DNA from: Betaproteobacteria bacterium
GTDB taxonomy: Bacteria > Pseudomonadota > Gammaproteobacteria > Burkholderiales > SG8-41
Reading direction: 5' to 3'
Length of the DNA: 64,000 bases
Assembly (NCBI GenBank): GCA_025363575.1
Contig: JANYDM010000152.1
Span: 1 to 64,000 of the forward strand
The notes under the pieces were generated by a model that searched no databases, was not told the DNA's origin, and worked only from the letters and a program-made list of their open reading frames with translations. Of this stretch, positions 52,644 through 60,790 are shown piece after piece. The position numbers were made by a program, and so were the translations under genes. Position 1 is the first letter of the stretch. The number at the start of each line of letters is the position of its first letter.

Positions 52644-54377
52644 TCAGGCGACCACGCGGTTCTTGCCTGCGCGCTTGGCTTTGTAAAGCGCCTCGTCCGC
52701 GCGTGCGATGACGGCAGACTGGGTGTCGCCGGGCTGATACTGGGCAATGCCGGCGCTGAAGGTAATCAGCAACTTGCGATTGTCATGCAGGAAGAACCGC
52801 TTGGTCAGCTCACGCTGCAGGCGGGTAATGACGGCCGCGCCCGCCGCGAGGTCCGAATCCGGCAGCAAAATCAGGAATTCCTCGCCGCCGAAGCGCGCCA
52901 CGCTGTCGGTCGGCCGCATCGTGTCCTTGATGACTTGCGCGATATGCACCAGCGCGTCGTCGCCGACCTGGTGGCCGAGCGTGTCGTTCAGGTTCTTGAA
53001 ATTGTCGATGTCCAGCAGCGCTACGCTCAGGGACTGCGACTGGCGATCGGCCACTGCAATCTCGCGGTCAAACGCTTCGCCCATGCCGCGCCGGTTGAGC
53101 GTGCCCGTCAAATGGTCGCGCAGCACCTTGTCGCTGACTGCCTCGAGCTCATTTTCGAGGTCGCGGATCTTGAGCTCGGCGATGCTGACCTGCTCGCGCG
53201 CGCGCAGCACTTCGTCGCGCGAATGCAGCACGCTGGCCTGCACGTTGCGGGTCTCGCGCAGCACTTCCTCAAGCAGCAGGTTGAGTTCGCCCACGTCCTC
53301 GGTCTGGCGCAGCTGCTGCGCGATGTTCTCGATCGAATCGTGATAATCGCCGGTCGCCGTCGACAGCTGGCCCAGCTCGTCGATGAACGACGCCACCATC
53401 TGCTTCAAAGTTGTTTTGGTCGTATTCAGGCCCTGCTTGAGCACGCCCTGGTGGTGAATGACGTTTTTCAGGTTGCGCTGCGCCTCTTCGATGGCGGCGA
53501 GATCAAGCGGCCCCGAGATGACCCGCAGGACGACGGCGATCTGCCCGCGCAGCCACTGGTCGTCGGCGACGAGCTCGCCGACGTTTTCGACCAGCAGGCG
53601 CAGGATCTGCAGCAGGCCCTGCTGCACGCTGTCGCGCGTCGATCCGCGCAACTCAACGTCCATCCACAATGTTTTCAATTGCGCACGCAACGTCCTGACA
53701 TCGAGCGTGGACGACGCGCGCAGGTTGCGCGCGATCGAATCGGCCTGGAACGCCAGATCGGGGGCATCGATGAGCCCCGCGCCGACCGCGGCATCGAGCG
53801 TTTGCGCCAGCAAGTCGCGCAGCTCAACGGCCGCCGGCTCGTGCGCGGCGGCGTCATTGGCGGCGTAAACCGTGACCGCGGTGCCAGTGGCCACGAGCGT
53901 CGCGATCTTGGTCCACGCGCGCGTCAGCTCGAGCAGCCGGGCGTACAACATCTGGGTATTGCCGCCGGCGGCGAGCGCTTTTTCGAGCGCAATCTGCCGT
54001 TCGATGTAGGGATTGCCGGGATTATGGTCGCGCAGCAACCGTGCGAGCTCGCGCAGCAAGCTGCTCCACTCGGCGGCCGACACGTTTTCGCTTTGTTGTT
54101 TTGCAAAGTCGATCAGCGCGCGGTGCCCGTCGTCCCACTTGTGCTCCGCATGCGCGCAGGCGAGCGCGTTGCTGAGCCGCGCGAGCTCGGGCGTGCTGCG
54201 CGGCAGCTCTGCCGCCAGCCGTTGCAGCATTCTTTCGACTGTTGCGCCGTCGTCCCCGTTGCCGGCGATCTCGCAATACAGACGGCCGTAATTCTCCGGC
54301 GTCGGCGCTTCCTTGCGCGTCACGAGAAGACGCAAAGTCTCGCGCGCAATGTCGTTCGGCTTACTCAGCACTGTCAT
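52644..54377 (-). CDS. GGDEF diguanylate cyclase with long helical N-terminal region, FliA-type promoter
   Basis: A 577-residue cytoplasmic protein. Residues 1-390 are almost wholly helical with no recognised sensor; a coiled coil (about 365-410) connects to the GGDEF domain (about 415-575). GGEEF is preceded by the inhibitory-site RPTD five residues earlier. It resembles the DgcP-type cyclases with helical N-terminal extensions known from Pseudomonas, though that link is my inference. A perfectly spaced sigma-28 promoter lies at 54459-54485, 82 bp upstream, which would couple c-di-GMP production to filament-stage gene expression. Confidence 0.9.
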   Translation of the reverse strand: MTVLSKPNDIARETLRLLVTRKEAPTPENYGRLYCEIAGNGDDGATVERMLQRLAAELPRSTPELARLSNALACAHAEHKWDDGHRALIDFAKQQSENVSAAEWSSLLRELARLLRDHNPGNPYIERQIALEKALAAGGNTQMLYARLLELTRAWTKIATLVATGTAVTVYAANDAAAHEPAAVELRDLLAQTLDAAVGAGLIDAPDLAFQADSIARNLRASSTLDVRTLRAQLKTLWMDVELRGSTRDSVQQGLLQILRLLVENVGELVADDQWLRGQIAVVLRVISGPLDLAAIEEAQRNLKNVIHHQGVLKQGLNTTKTTLKQMVASFIDELGQLSTATGDYHDSIENIAQQLRQTEDVGELNLLLEEVLRETRNVQASVLHSRDEVLRAREQVSIAELKIRDLENELEAVSDKVLRDHLTGTLNRRGMGEAFDREIAVADRQSQSLSVALLDIDNFKNLNDTLGHQVGDDALVHIAQVIKDTMRPTDSVARFGGEEFLILLPDSDLAAGAAVITRLQRELTKRFFLHDNRKLLITFSAGIAQYQPGDTQSAVIARADEALYKAKRAGKNRVVA

Positions 54378-54458
54378 AACGCCCTCGTCGAAGGTCCGCC
54401 GCGAAATGCGGCGAGCGACCCTCTCAGCGCCCCGCGTGCGGCGTTGGAATCGAGGAAA

Positions 54459-54485
54459 TTATCGGCAGAACCGGCCGCGACTTTA
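54459..54485 (-). promoter_or_regulatory. Sigma-28 (FliA) promoter of the diguanylate cyclase gene
   Basis: Read leftward: TAAAGTCG, 11 nt, GCCGATAA. The -10 is the exact FliA consensus, the spacing is exact, and the -35 is the same octamer as at the flagellin promoter. It is placed 82 bp before the start codon. Confidence 0.85.
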
Positions 54486-54518
54486 GCCGGGTGGGTCAGG
54501 CGGCCAGCGAGCCGGCTC

Positions 54519-55151
54519 TTACTCTACGATCTGGTTCTTGATCGCGTAGTGGGTAAGTTCGGCGTTGTTTTTCAGGCGCATTTTCTCCAGCACGCGCGCG
54601 CGGTAAACGCTGACCGTCTTTACGCTGATCGACATCTGGCGCGCCATGTCGGTCAGGTTCTTGCCGGAGGCTATCATGCACAGGGTCTGGTATTCGCGTA
54701 TGGACAGCGTTTCGTGCAGGGGCCGCTCGCTGTCGTGGCCGATCGAGTTGGCAAGTTCCTGCGCGACGGCGGGCGTAACGTATTTGCGGCCGTCCTTCAC
54801 CTGACGGATCGCGCTCACGAGCTGCGAAGGCGCGCTTTGCTTGGTCAGATAGCCGGCGGCGCCGGCTTTGAGCGCGCGCAGCGCGTACTGGTTCTCGGGG
54901 TGCATCGACAGCATTAGCACCTGGACAGCCGGGAATTCCTTGCGTATCAGCTTCAGGGTTTCAATGCCGTTGCGGTCGGGCAGCGAGATATCCAGCAGCA
55001 CGACCTGACAGGGCGTCTCGCGCAACAGGCGCAGCGCCGACGCGCTGGTCTCCGCCTCGCCGACCACCTTCATGTCATCGCTCTCGGCAATGATTTGCGT
55101 GAGTCCGCGGCGCAGGATCGCGTGGTCGTCGATGATGACGACGCGGATCAT
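54519..55151 (-). CDS. NarL/FixJ-type response regulator
   Basis: A 210-residue transcription factor. The receiver domain (1-120) has the acidic pair D8/D9, phospho-acceptor Asp54 (VVLLDISLPDRNG) and Lys in YLTKQSAPSQ. The C-terminal LuxR helix-turn-helix (about 145-207) contains LSIREYQTLCMIASGKNLTD and ISVKTVSVYRARVLEKM. Its start overlaps the stop of the kinase gene (ATGA), so the two form a two-component pair. The target genes are unknown; location suggests motility or surface behaviour. Confidence 0.93.
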   Translation of the reverse strand: MIRVVIIDDHAILRRGLTQIIAESDDMKVVGEAETSASALRLLRETPCQVVLLDISLPDRNGIETLKLIRKEFPAVQVLMLSMHPENQYALRALKAGAAGYLTKQSAPSQLVSAIRQVKDGRKYVTPAVAQELANSIGHDSERPLHETLSIREYQTLCMIASGKNLTDMARQMSISVKTVSVYRARVLEKMRLKNNAELTHYAIKNQIVE

Positions 55152-56653
55152 CGCGCGCCCGCGGGCAGCAGGGATTCCACCGGCAGGCTGATCGGGTCGA
55201 GCGGCAGCAGCGCCGTAATCGTGGTGCCGGCGCCGCTCTCGCCTTCGAAGCGGATTTCGCCGCCGAGATTGCGCGCGCGCTCGAGCATGCCACGCAGGCC
55301 GAACGAGCCTTTTTTCAGCAGATCGGAGTGTGCCATGCCGCGGCCGTTGTCGATGATTTTCATCGCGAGCATGGTGTCGTCCGTGCTCAGCTCTACTTCG
55401 ACCATGGTTGCCGCGGCGTGCTTCGAGATATTGGTGAGAATTTCGCGGAAGATGCTGAACGCGGCGTTGCCGAGGTCGGGGTCAACGGGCAGGTCTTCGT
55501 TCTTGCAGCTCACCACGCACGGGATTTCCATGCGCTTCTGGAATTCCGCGGCTTCCCATTCGATGGCGGCGACGAGCCCGAGCTCGAGCAGCGGCGGCCG
55601 CAGGTCGCGCGCGATACGCGAGGTGATTTCCATGGTGCGGTCGACCAGCGCCTCCAGCGAACGCGCCTTGTCCTTCAGGTCTTCGCGCTTGCTGTCCAGC
55701 CGGTTGCTCAGCCACAGCAGGTCGATTTTCAGCGCGGTCAGGTTGCCGCCGATATCGTCATGCACTTCGCGCGCGATGCGGGTGCGCTCGATTTCCTTGG
55801 CTTTCTGCAGGTGCGCGGACAGCGCCGAAAGCTGCTGCCGCGATTGCAGCAGCTCGTTCTCGGCCTGCTTGCGCTGCGAGATATTTTCCATGATGCCATC
55901 CCATTGCACGCGATCGTTGGCCAGCGGCCGCGCGTGCATGCGGATTTCTATCCATTTGACGATGTCGCCGGATGCGACGCGGATGCGGCCTTCCCAGCTC
56001 AGCGCCCGCAGCGTGCGCGACGACGCGGCGATCTGGTTATGCAGCTCGGGCCCGCCGCTTATTACCAGGTCCCAGAACAGGTTGGCATCGTCCTGCAGTT
56101 CGGTCGGCGTGAGCTCCAGCAGCGGGATGCTGCCTTCGCTGATGTAAGGGAAGCGATAGCCGCCTTTACCGTCGGCGTGGAGCTGGAACACCACGCCGGG
56201 CACATTGGTCACGATGGCACGAAAGCGCGCCTCGTTCTCCTCGAGCTCGCGCTGCGCCTGGCGGCCCAGCCGGCGCAACACGCTTTCGCGCAGCGCGCGC
56301 TCGATCGCCGGCATGAGGCGCGAAAGATTGCTTTTCATCACGTAGTCGTGCGCGCCCGCGCGCATTGCATCGACCGCGATGTCTTCGCCGATATTGCCTG
56401 AATTGATGATGAACGGCAGGTCGGGATCGTGCTGGCGCACGAGTTGCAGCGCAGCCAGCCCGCTGAACTGCGGCATCGTGTAGTCGCAGATGACGATGTC
56501 CCACAACTCGCTTTTAAGCGCCTCCAGCGTCGCCGCCGCAGTGTCGGCGCGCCGGTGGATAGGCGTATAGCCGCCGTGCTCGATTTCGGCGAGCAGCAAT
56601 TCGGCGTCATCCTCCGAATCTTCGATCAGCAGTATGCGCAGCGGTTGGGTCAT
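55148..56653 (-). CDS. Soluble hybrid sensor: REC-PAS-HisKA_3 histidine kinase
   Basis: A 501-residue cytoplasmic kinase of the NarX/DegS class. An N-terminal receiver domain (1-125, Asp57 in IVICDYTMP) comes first, then a PAS domain (about 145-270), then the HisKA_3 dimerisation helix with the H-box IAREVHDDIGGNLTALKIDL and a C-terminal HATPase (NGRGM, GSFGLRGMLERA). It has no membrane helix. The N-terminal receiver means its activity is probably set by another kinase, so it may be a relay node. It is coupled to the NarL-type regulator by a 4-bp overlap. Confidence 0.9.
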   Translation of the reverse strand: MTQPLRILLIEDSEDDAELLLAEIEHGGYTPIHRRADTAAATLEALKSELWDIVICDYTMPQFSGLAALQLVRQHDPDLPFIINSGNIGEDIAVDAMRAGAHDYVMKSNLSRLMPAIERALRESVLRRLGRQAQRELEENEARFRAIVTNVPGVVFQLHADGKGGYRFPYISEGSIPLLELTPTELQDDANLFWDLVISGGPELHNQIAASSRTLRALSWEGRIRVASGDIVKWIEIRMHARPLANDRVQWDGIMENISQRKQAENELLQSRQQLSALSAHLQKAKEIERTRIAREVHDDIGGNLTALKIDLLWLSNRLDSKREDLKDKARSLEALVDRTMEITSRIARDLRPPLLELGLVAAIEWEAAEFQKRMEIPCVVSCKNEDLPVDPDLGNAAFSIFREILTNISKHAAATMVEVELSTDDTMLAMKIIDNGRGMAHSDLLKKGSFGLRGMLERARNLGGEIRFEGESGAGTTITALLPLDPISLPVESLLPAGAR

Positions 56654-57008
56654 GAGGCGCGATAGGGGCGGCCTGTACGGGCGCGGTATCTTCTTATAGG
56701 TAAGCGCGGCAAATCCGCAGCGACATCATATGCCAGTTCCGGCGCTGATGTCATGGCGCGGCGCGCCGCCCCGCGCCGCCCCGCACGCGCCGCCAGGTTG
56801 CCCCTGCCGATTAAAGTTAGCGCGCGCAGCCGCCGTTAAGAGGACGCAATGTTTTGGTCGGGCGAAGATTTCCACGTCGCCGCGATGGAAGCGGCAATAG
56901 CGCAAGAATACGTGGCTGTTCTGCGCTTAGGTCCGCCGCGCGCGAAGTTAATATTCGCATCCACTGCAACTGTATCGTGCGGCGCAATGCCGTGAATAGA
57001 GGACGACC
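56654..57008. other. 355-bp divergent spacer between the kinase gene and the receptor operon
   Basis: It contains the sigma-28 promoter match at 56812-56839 on the plus strand. The left part is extremely GC-rich (56756-56804). A 48-codon frame at 56849-56995 is not supported because its ribosome site would overlap the promoter. Nothing else is recognised. Confidence 0.5.
56812..56839 (+). promoter_or_regulatory. Candidate sigma-28 (FliA) promoter of the receptor-cheY-cheA operon
   Basis: TAAAGTTA, 12 nt, GCCGTTAA. The -35 matches 7 of 8 bases and the -10 7 of 8; spacing is one base longer than consensus, as at flgM. The leader to the TTG start would be about 160 nt. Confidence 0.72.
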
Positions 57009-58247
57009 TTGTTGAACAACGGCTTATTCATGAAACTCGTCAACGCCGGCGCGATTGCAAGTATCGCTGCGGCAATTCTGGCGGGCTGGTTGGCGGGATC
57101 GATGATGGGTGCGTTGCCCGTGATAGTCGTGGCAGCCGGCTGGCTGGCACTCGCGCTCTGGCATGACCGGCTGCTGCGCGCCGAATGCGAAGCGCGCGCT
57201 TCGCAGATGCGCGGCGAGACCGGCGCGCTGGCGGGCAATCTGGGCGCCGCTTTCGCGCAGTGCGCGGGCGAATTCAATACGCAGCTGGCGATCTCGCAGG
57301 GCGAACTCGAACAAGCGCAGCAGCTTTTCATGGACGCCATCCAGAAGCTCGTCGGCAGCTTTACCAGCATCAACACGCAGACGAAGACGCAGCAAAAGCT
57401 GGCATTGACTATTACGCAGGGCCACGCGGCGGACGCCGGCACGGCCGCCAGCGATGGCGGGTTCGAGCATTTCGTGACCGAGACGTCCAACACGCTGCGC
57501 TTCTTCGTCGACAGCACCGTGCAAAGCAGCAAAGTCGCGATGGGGCTGGTCGAGCGCATGGAGCAGATCACCGGCCAGATCGATGAAGTGCAGGCCATCC
57601 TCGCTGAAATCGAAGGCATCTCCAAGCAGACCAACCTGCTCGCGCTCAATGCAGCGATCGAAGCGGCGCGCGCGGGCGAAGCAGGCCGCGGCTTTTTAGT
57701 GGTCGCCGACGAAGTGCGCGACCTGTCGGGCCGCACCAATCAATTCAGCCAGCAAATCCGCAAAACGATCACGGAAGTGCAGGAATCCGTGCACGCGACC
57801 GAGAAGGCGATCGACCAGATGGCGTCGCAGGACATGAACTTCGCGCTGCAGTCCAAGCACCACGTCGACGAGATGATGGCCGACGTGCAGAAAGTCAACA
57901 CGGCGATGGGCGTGGCCGCGCACGAACTCTCGGTCATCACGCGCGGCGTCGAGGACAACGTCAATACCGCCGTCACCACGCTGCAGTTCCAGGACCTCGT
58001 AACGCAACTGCTCGGCCATGTCCGCCGGCGCATGGACGCGTTGACGGGTGTCGCCAACAAGATCAACACGCTGGCCGCCGACCTCACCGCCACCGCGACG
58101 CCGTCGGCCGATCCCGCGCGCCACGCGCCGGCATTGCGTCGCGCGTGCGACGAGTTAATGGAACTTCTGGCGAGCGTGCAGCAGGTGACGATCAGGAATC
58201 CGGTAGGCCAGGCGTCGATGACGACCGGCGACATTGAAATGTTCTAG
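57009..58247 (+). CDS. Chemoreceptor-like protein (MCP signalling domain) with a CheZ-like C-terminal motif
   Basis: A 412-residue protein. Two hydrophobic helices close to the N-terminus (about 10-30 and 33-50) are separated by only a few residues, so there is no periplasmic ligand domain and no HAMP. The MCP hairpin tip follows ([19 protein letters not shown], then [18 protein letters not shown]). Near residue 325 the sequence [10 protein letters not shown] (Asp329, Gln333) resembles the CheZ phosphatase motif QDFQDLTGQ. It ends without a CheR-binding pentapeptide. TTG 57009 is used because AGAGGA lies 6 nt upstream; ATG 57030 has no site. cheY follows. Confidence 0.88.
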   Translation: MLNNGLFMKLVNAGAIASIAAAILAGWLAGSMMGALPVIVVAAGWLALALWHDRLLRAECEARASQMRGETGALAGNLGAAFAQCAGEFNTQLAISQGELEQAQQLFMDAIQKLVGSFTSINTQTKTQQKLALTITQGHAADAGTAASDGGFEHFVTETSNTLRFFVDSTVQSSKVAMGLVERMEQITGQIDEVQAILAEIEGISKQTNLLALNAAIEAARAGEAGRGFLVVADEVRDLSGRTNQFSQQIRKTITEVQESVHATEKAIDQMASQDMNFALQSKHHVDEMMADVQKVNTAMGVAAHELSVITRGVEDNVNTAVTTLQFQDLVTQLLGHVRRRMDALTGVANKINTLAADLTATATPSADPARHAPALRRACDELMELLASVQQVTIRNPVGQASMTTGDIEMF

Positions 58248-58277
58248 GACGCTACACGTTCAGCAGGAGTTATGCAT

Positions 58278-58643
58278 ATGTCAAAAACGATACTTACGGT
58301 TGATGATTCGGCGTCGATACGCCAGATGGTGTCATTCACGCTGAAAGGCGCCGGCTACGGCGTGGTCGAGGCGGTCGACGGCGAGGACGGCCTCGCCAAG
58401 GCGCAGGCGAACGACTGCGCGCTCGTGTTGACCGACCAGAACATGCCGAAGATGGACGGCTTGTCGCTCATCAAGAAGCTGCGCGGCACGCCCAAGTACT
58501 CGGGCGTGCCGATCCTGATGCTGACCACCGAATCGGGCGACGCGATGAAGGCGCAGGGCAAGGCGGCCGGCGCGACCGGCTGGTTGGTCAAGCCGTTCGA
58601 TCCGCCGAAGCTGCTCGAGGTGGTAAAGAAGGTCATCGGGTGA
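58278..58643 (+). CDS. cheY: Single-domain response regulator CheY
   Basis: A 121-residue receiver domain. Asp9/Asp10 and phospho-acceptor Asp53 (LTDQNMPKMDG), the Thr in MLTTES and the Lys in WLVKPFDPP are all present. It is the diffusible signal from CheA to FliM. ATG 58278 is chosen because AGGAG lies about 8 nt upstream. It lies 30 bp after the receptor gene and 13 bp before cheA. Confidence 0.93.
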   Translation: MSKTILTVDDSASIRQMVSFTLKGAGYGVVEAVDGEDGLAKAQANDCALVLTDQNMPKMDGLSLIKKLRGTPKYSGVPILMLTTESGDAMKAQGKAAGATGWLVKPFDPPKLLEVVKKVIG

Positions 58644-58656
58644 GGGGCGCGGCATC

Positions 58657-60786
58657 ATGACCATCGACATGAGCCAGTTCTACCAGGTGTTTTTCGACGA
58701 GGCCACCGAGCACCTGGCCAGCATGGAAAGCCTGCTCGTCGCCCTCGACGTGAACGCGCCGGCGATGGAAGATCTCAACGCGATCTTCCGCGCCGCGCAC
58801 TCGATGAAGGGCGGCAGCGGCACCTTCGGCTTCAACGACATGACCGAAGTCACGCACGAACTCGAAACCCTGCTCGACCGGCTGCGCAAGGAAGAGTTGA
58901 AGCTCACGCCGGCGATGGTCGATGCGTTCTTGCGCGCGGGCGACGTGATCAAGGGCCAATTGAACGCGCATCGCGGCGAGGGTGCGGCCGATCCCGCGGC
59001 GGCGGCGGAGATTCGCGCGACGCTGAAAGCGCTCACGAGCGGCAGCGCGCCCGCGGCGGACGATCCGGTATCCGTCGCGCCGGCGGCCGCCGCGACGCTC
59101 GCCATCGAATTCACGCCGGTGAATCCGCGCTTCAAGCCGGACGAGTTGTTCGCGAATCTGCAAGCGCTCGGCGCGCTCGAAGTCGCCGCGCGGCCCGGCG
59201 CGTCCGCCGGCAAGCGCCGGTCGAAGCGCCGCAAGGCGACGGGCGCACCGTGGCGGCTTGCGCTCGCGACCGCCGCGCCGCTCGGGAAAGTGCGCGAGCT
59301 GTTCGAATTCGTATGCGCGCCGGACCAACTGACGATCGCGCCGGCGTCTGCGACGGCAATCGCGGCAACGACGCCCGCGCCGGCCGCGGCGGCGGCTGTG
59401 TCTGACGCCGGCTACGGCTTTTTCGCGGACGCGCAGCCCGCGCCCGCCGCGGCCGATCCGGGCTACGGCTTTTTCGCCGAACCCGCGCCGGCGCTGGCGG
59501 CCGAGCCGCCGCGCACTCACGGCCGCCGCGCGACCGACGATCCGGGCGTGACGACCGCCGTCGCGGGGCGCAGGCCCAGCGACAAGATCGCGGTCGCCGC
59601 GCATGCGGAAGCCTCGTCGATCCGCGTCAACACCGAAAAAGTCGACCAGATGATCAACCTCGTCGGCGAGCTCGTGGTCACGCAGGCGATGCTCGCGCAG
59701 TCGGCGTCCGCGCTCGACCCGGTCGTCTACGAAAAATTGTTGAACGGGTTGGCCCAGCTTGACCGCAACACGCGCGACCTGCAGGACGCGGTGATGTCGA
59801 TCCGCATGATGCCGATGTCGTTCGTGTTCGGCCGTTTCCCGCGCGTCGTGCGCGATGTCGCGGCCAAGCTCGGCAAGGAAATCGAACTGAAGACCGAGGG
59901 CGAATCGACCGAGCTCGACAAGGGCGTGATCGAGAAAATCGCCGATCCGCTCACGCACTTGATTCGCAACAGCATCGACCACGGGATCGAGACGCCGGAG
60001 ACGCGCACCGCCGCGGGCAAGGTCGCCAAGGGAACGGTCACGCTGCGCGCGTTCCACCAGGGCGGCAACATCATCATCGAGGTCGCTGACGACGGCGCGG
60101 GGCTCAATCGCGAAAAAATTCTTGCCAAGGCGCGCGAGCGCGGCATGACGGTAAGCGACGCGATGTCCGACCAGGAAGTCTGGCAGCTAATTTTCGAAGC
60201 CGGCTTTTCGACGGCGGCGGTGGTTACCGACGTGTCGGGCCGCGGCGTCGGCATGGACGTCGTCAAAAACAATATCCAGAAGCTGAACGGGCGCATCGAA
60301 ATCGAATCCACGCCCGGCGTCGGCACGACGATCAACATCGCGCTGCCGCTGACGCTGGCGATCCTGCCCGTGCTCATCGTGCGTTACGGCGCGCAGCCGT
60401 TTGCCGTGCCGCTGGCGATGGTGCATGAAATCGCGCTGCTCGATCCCGCGCAGGTGCAGCTCGTGTCCGGCCGCACCACGATGGTGATACGCGACGAGGT
60501 GCTGCCGGTGCGCTCGCTCGCGAAGCTGCTCGGCTGGCGCTCGCAGGCGGCGCCGCGCTACGGCGTGCTCATGCAATCGGTGACCACCAAGTTCGTGCTG
60601 GCGGTCGACGGTTTTGTCGGCCGCGAGGATGTCGTGATCAAGCCGCTGCAGGACATCAAGCCGAAGGGCGTGGCCGGCGCCAGGCTCGCCGGCGACAGCT
60701 CGGTCGTGCTGGTGCTCGACATCGAAGAACTGCTGGCCGCGCCGCATGAAGAAACGCGCGCGATGTTGCTCGCGCAGGCGGCGTGA
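58657..60786 (+). CDS. cheA: Chemotaxis histidine kinase CheA
   Basis: A 709-residue kinase. The Hpt domain (1-110) has phosphorylated His48 (AAHSMKGGSG). A P2-like CheY-binding domain (about 148-225) carries a short basic insertion (GKRRSKRRKATG). A linker has the repeated motif GYGFFA. Then come the dimerisation domain (IRVNTEKVDQMINLVGELVV), the ATPase with HLIRNSIDHGIE, DDGAGL and GRGVGMDVV, and a CheW-like P5 domain at the end. No cheW, cheR or cheB gene is seen before the window ends. Confidence 0.95.
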   Translation: MTIDMSQFYQVFFDEATEHLASMESLLVALDVNAPAMEDLNAIFRAAHSMKGGSGTFGFNDMTEVTHELETLLDRLRKEELKLTPAMVDAFLRAGDVIKGQLNAHRGEGAADPAAAAEIRATLKALTSGSAPAADDPVSVAPAAAATLAIEFTPVNPRFKPDELFANLQALGALEVAARPGASAGKRRSKRRKATGAPWRLALATAAPLGKVRELFEFVCAPDQLTIAPASATAIAATTPAPAAAAAVSDAGYGFFADAQPAPAAADPGYGFFAEPAPALAAEPPRTHGRRATDDPGVTTAVAGRRPSDKIAVAAHAEASSIRVNTEKVDQMINLVGELVVTQAMLAQSASALDPVVYEKLLNGLAQLDRNTRDLQDAVMSIRMMPMSFVFGRFPRVVRDVAAKLGKEIELKTEGESTELDKGVIEKIADPLTHLIRNSIDHGIETPETRTAAGKVAKGTVTLRAFHQGGNIIIEVADDGAGLNREKILAKARERGMTVSDAMSDQEVWQLIFEAGFSTAAVVTDVSGRGVGMDVVKNNIQKLNGRIEIESTPGVGTTINIALPLTLAILPVLIVRYGAQPFAVPLAMVHEIALLDPAQVQLVSGRTTMVIRDEVLPVRSLAKLLGWRSQAAPRYGVLMQSVTTKFVLAVDGFVGREDVVIKPLQDIKPKGVAGARLAGDSSVVLVLDIEELLAAPHEETRAMLLAQAA

Positions 60787-60790
60787 TCGC

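Noticed and set aside
56849..56995. 48-codon leader frame ahead of the receptor gene
   Set aside because: Its ribosome site would overlap the -10/start of the sigma-28 promoter, so it would not be on the transcript.
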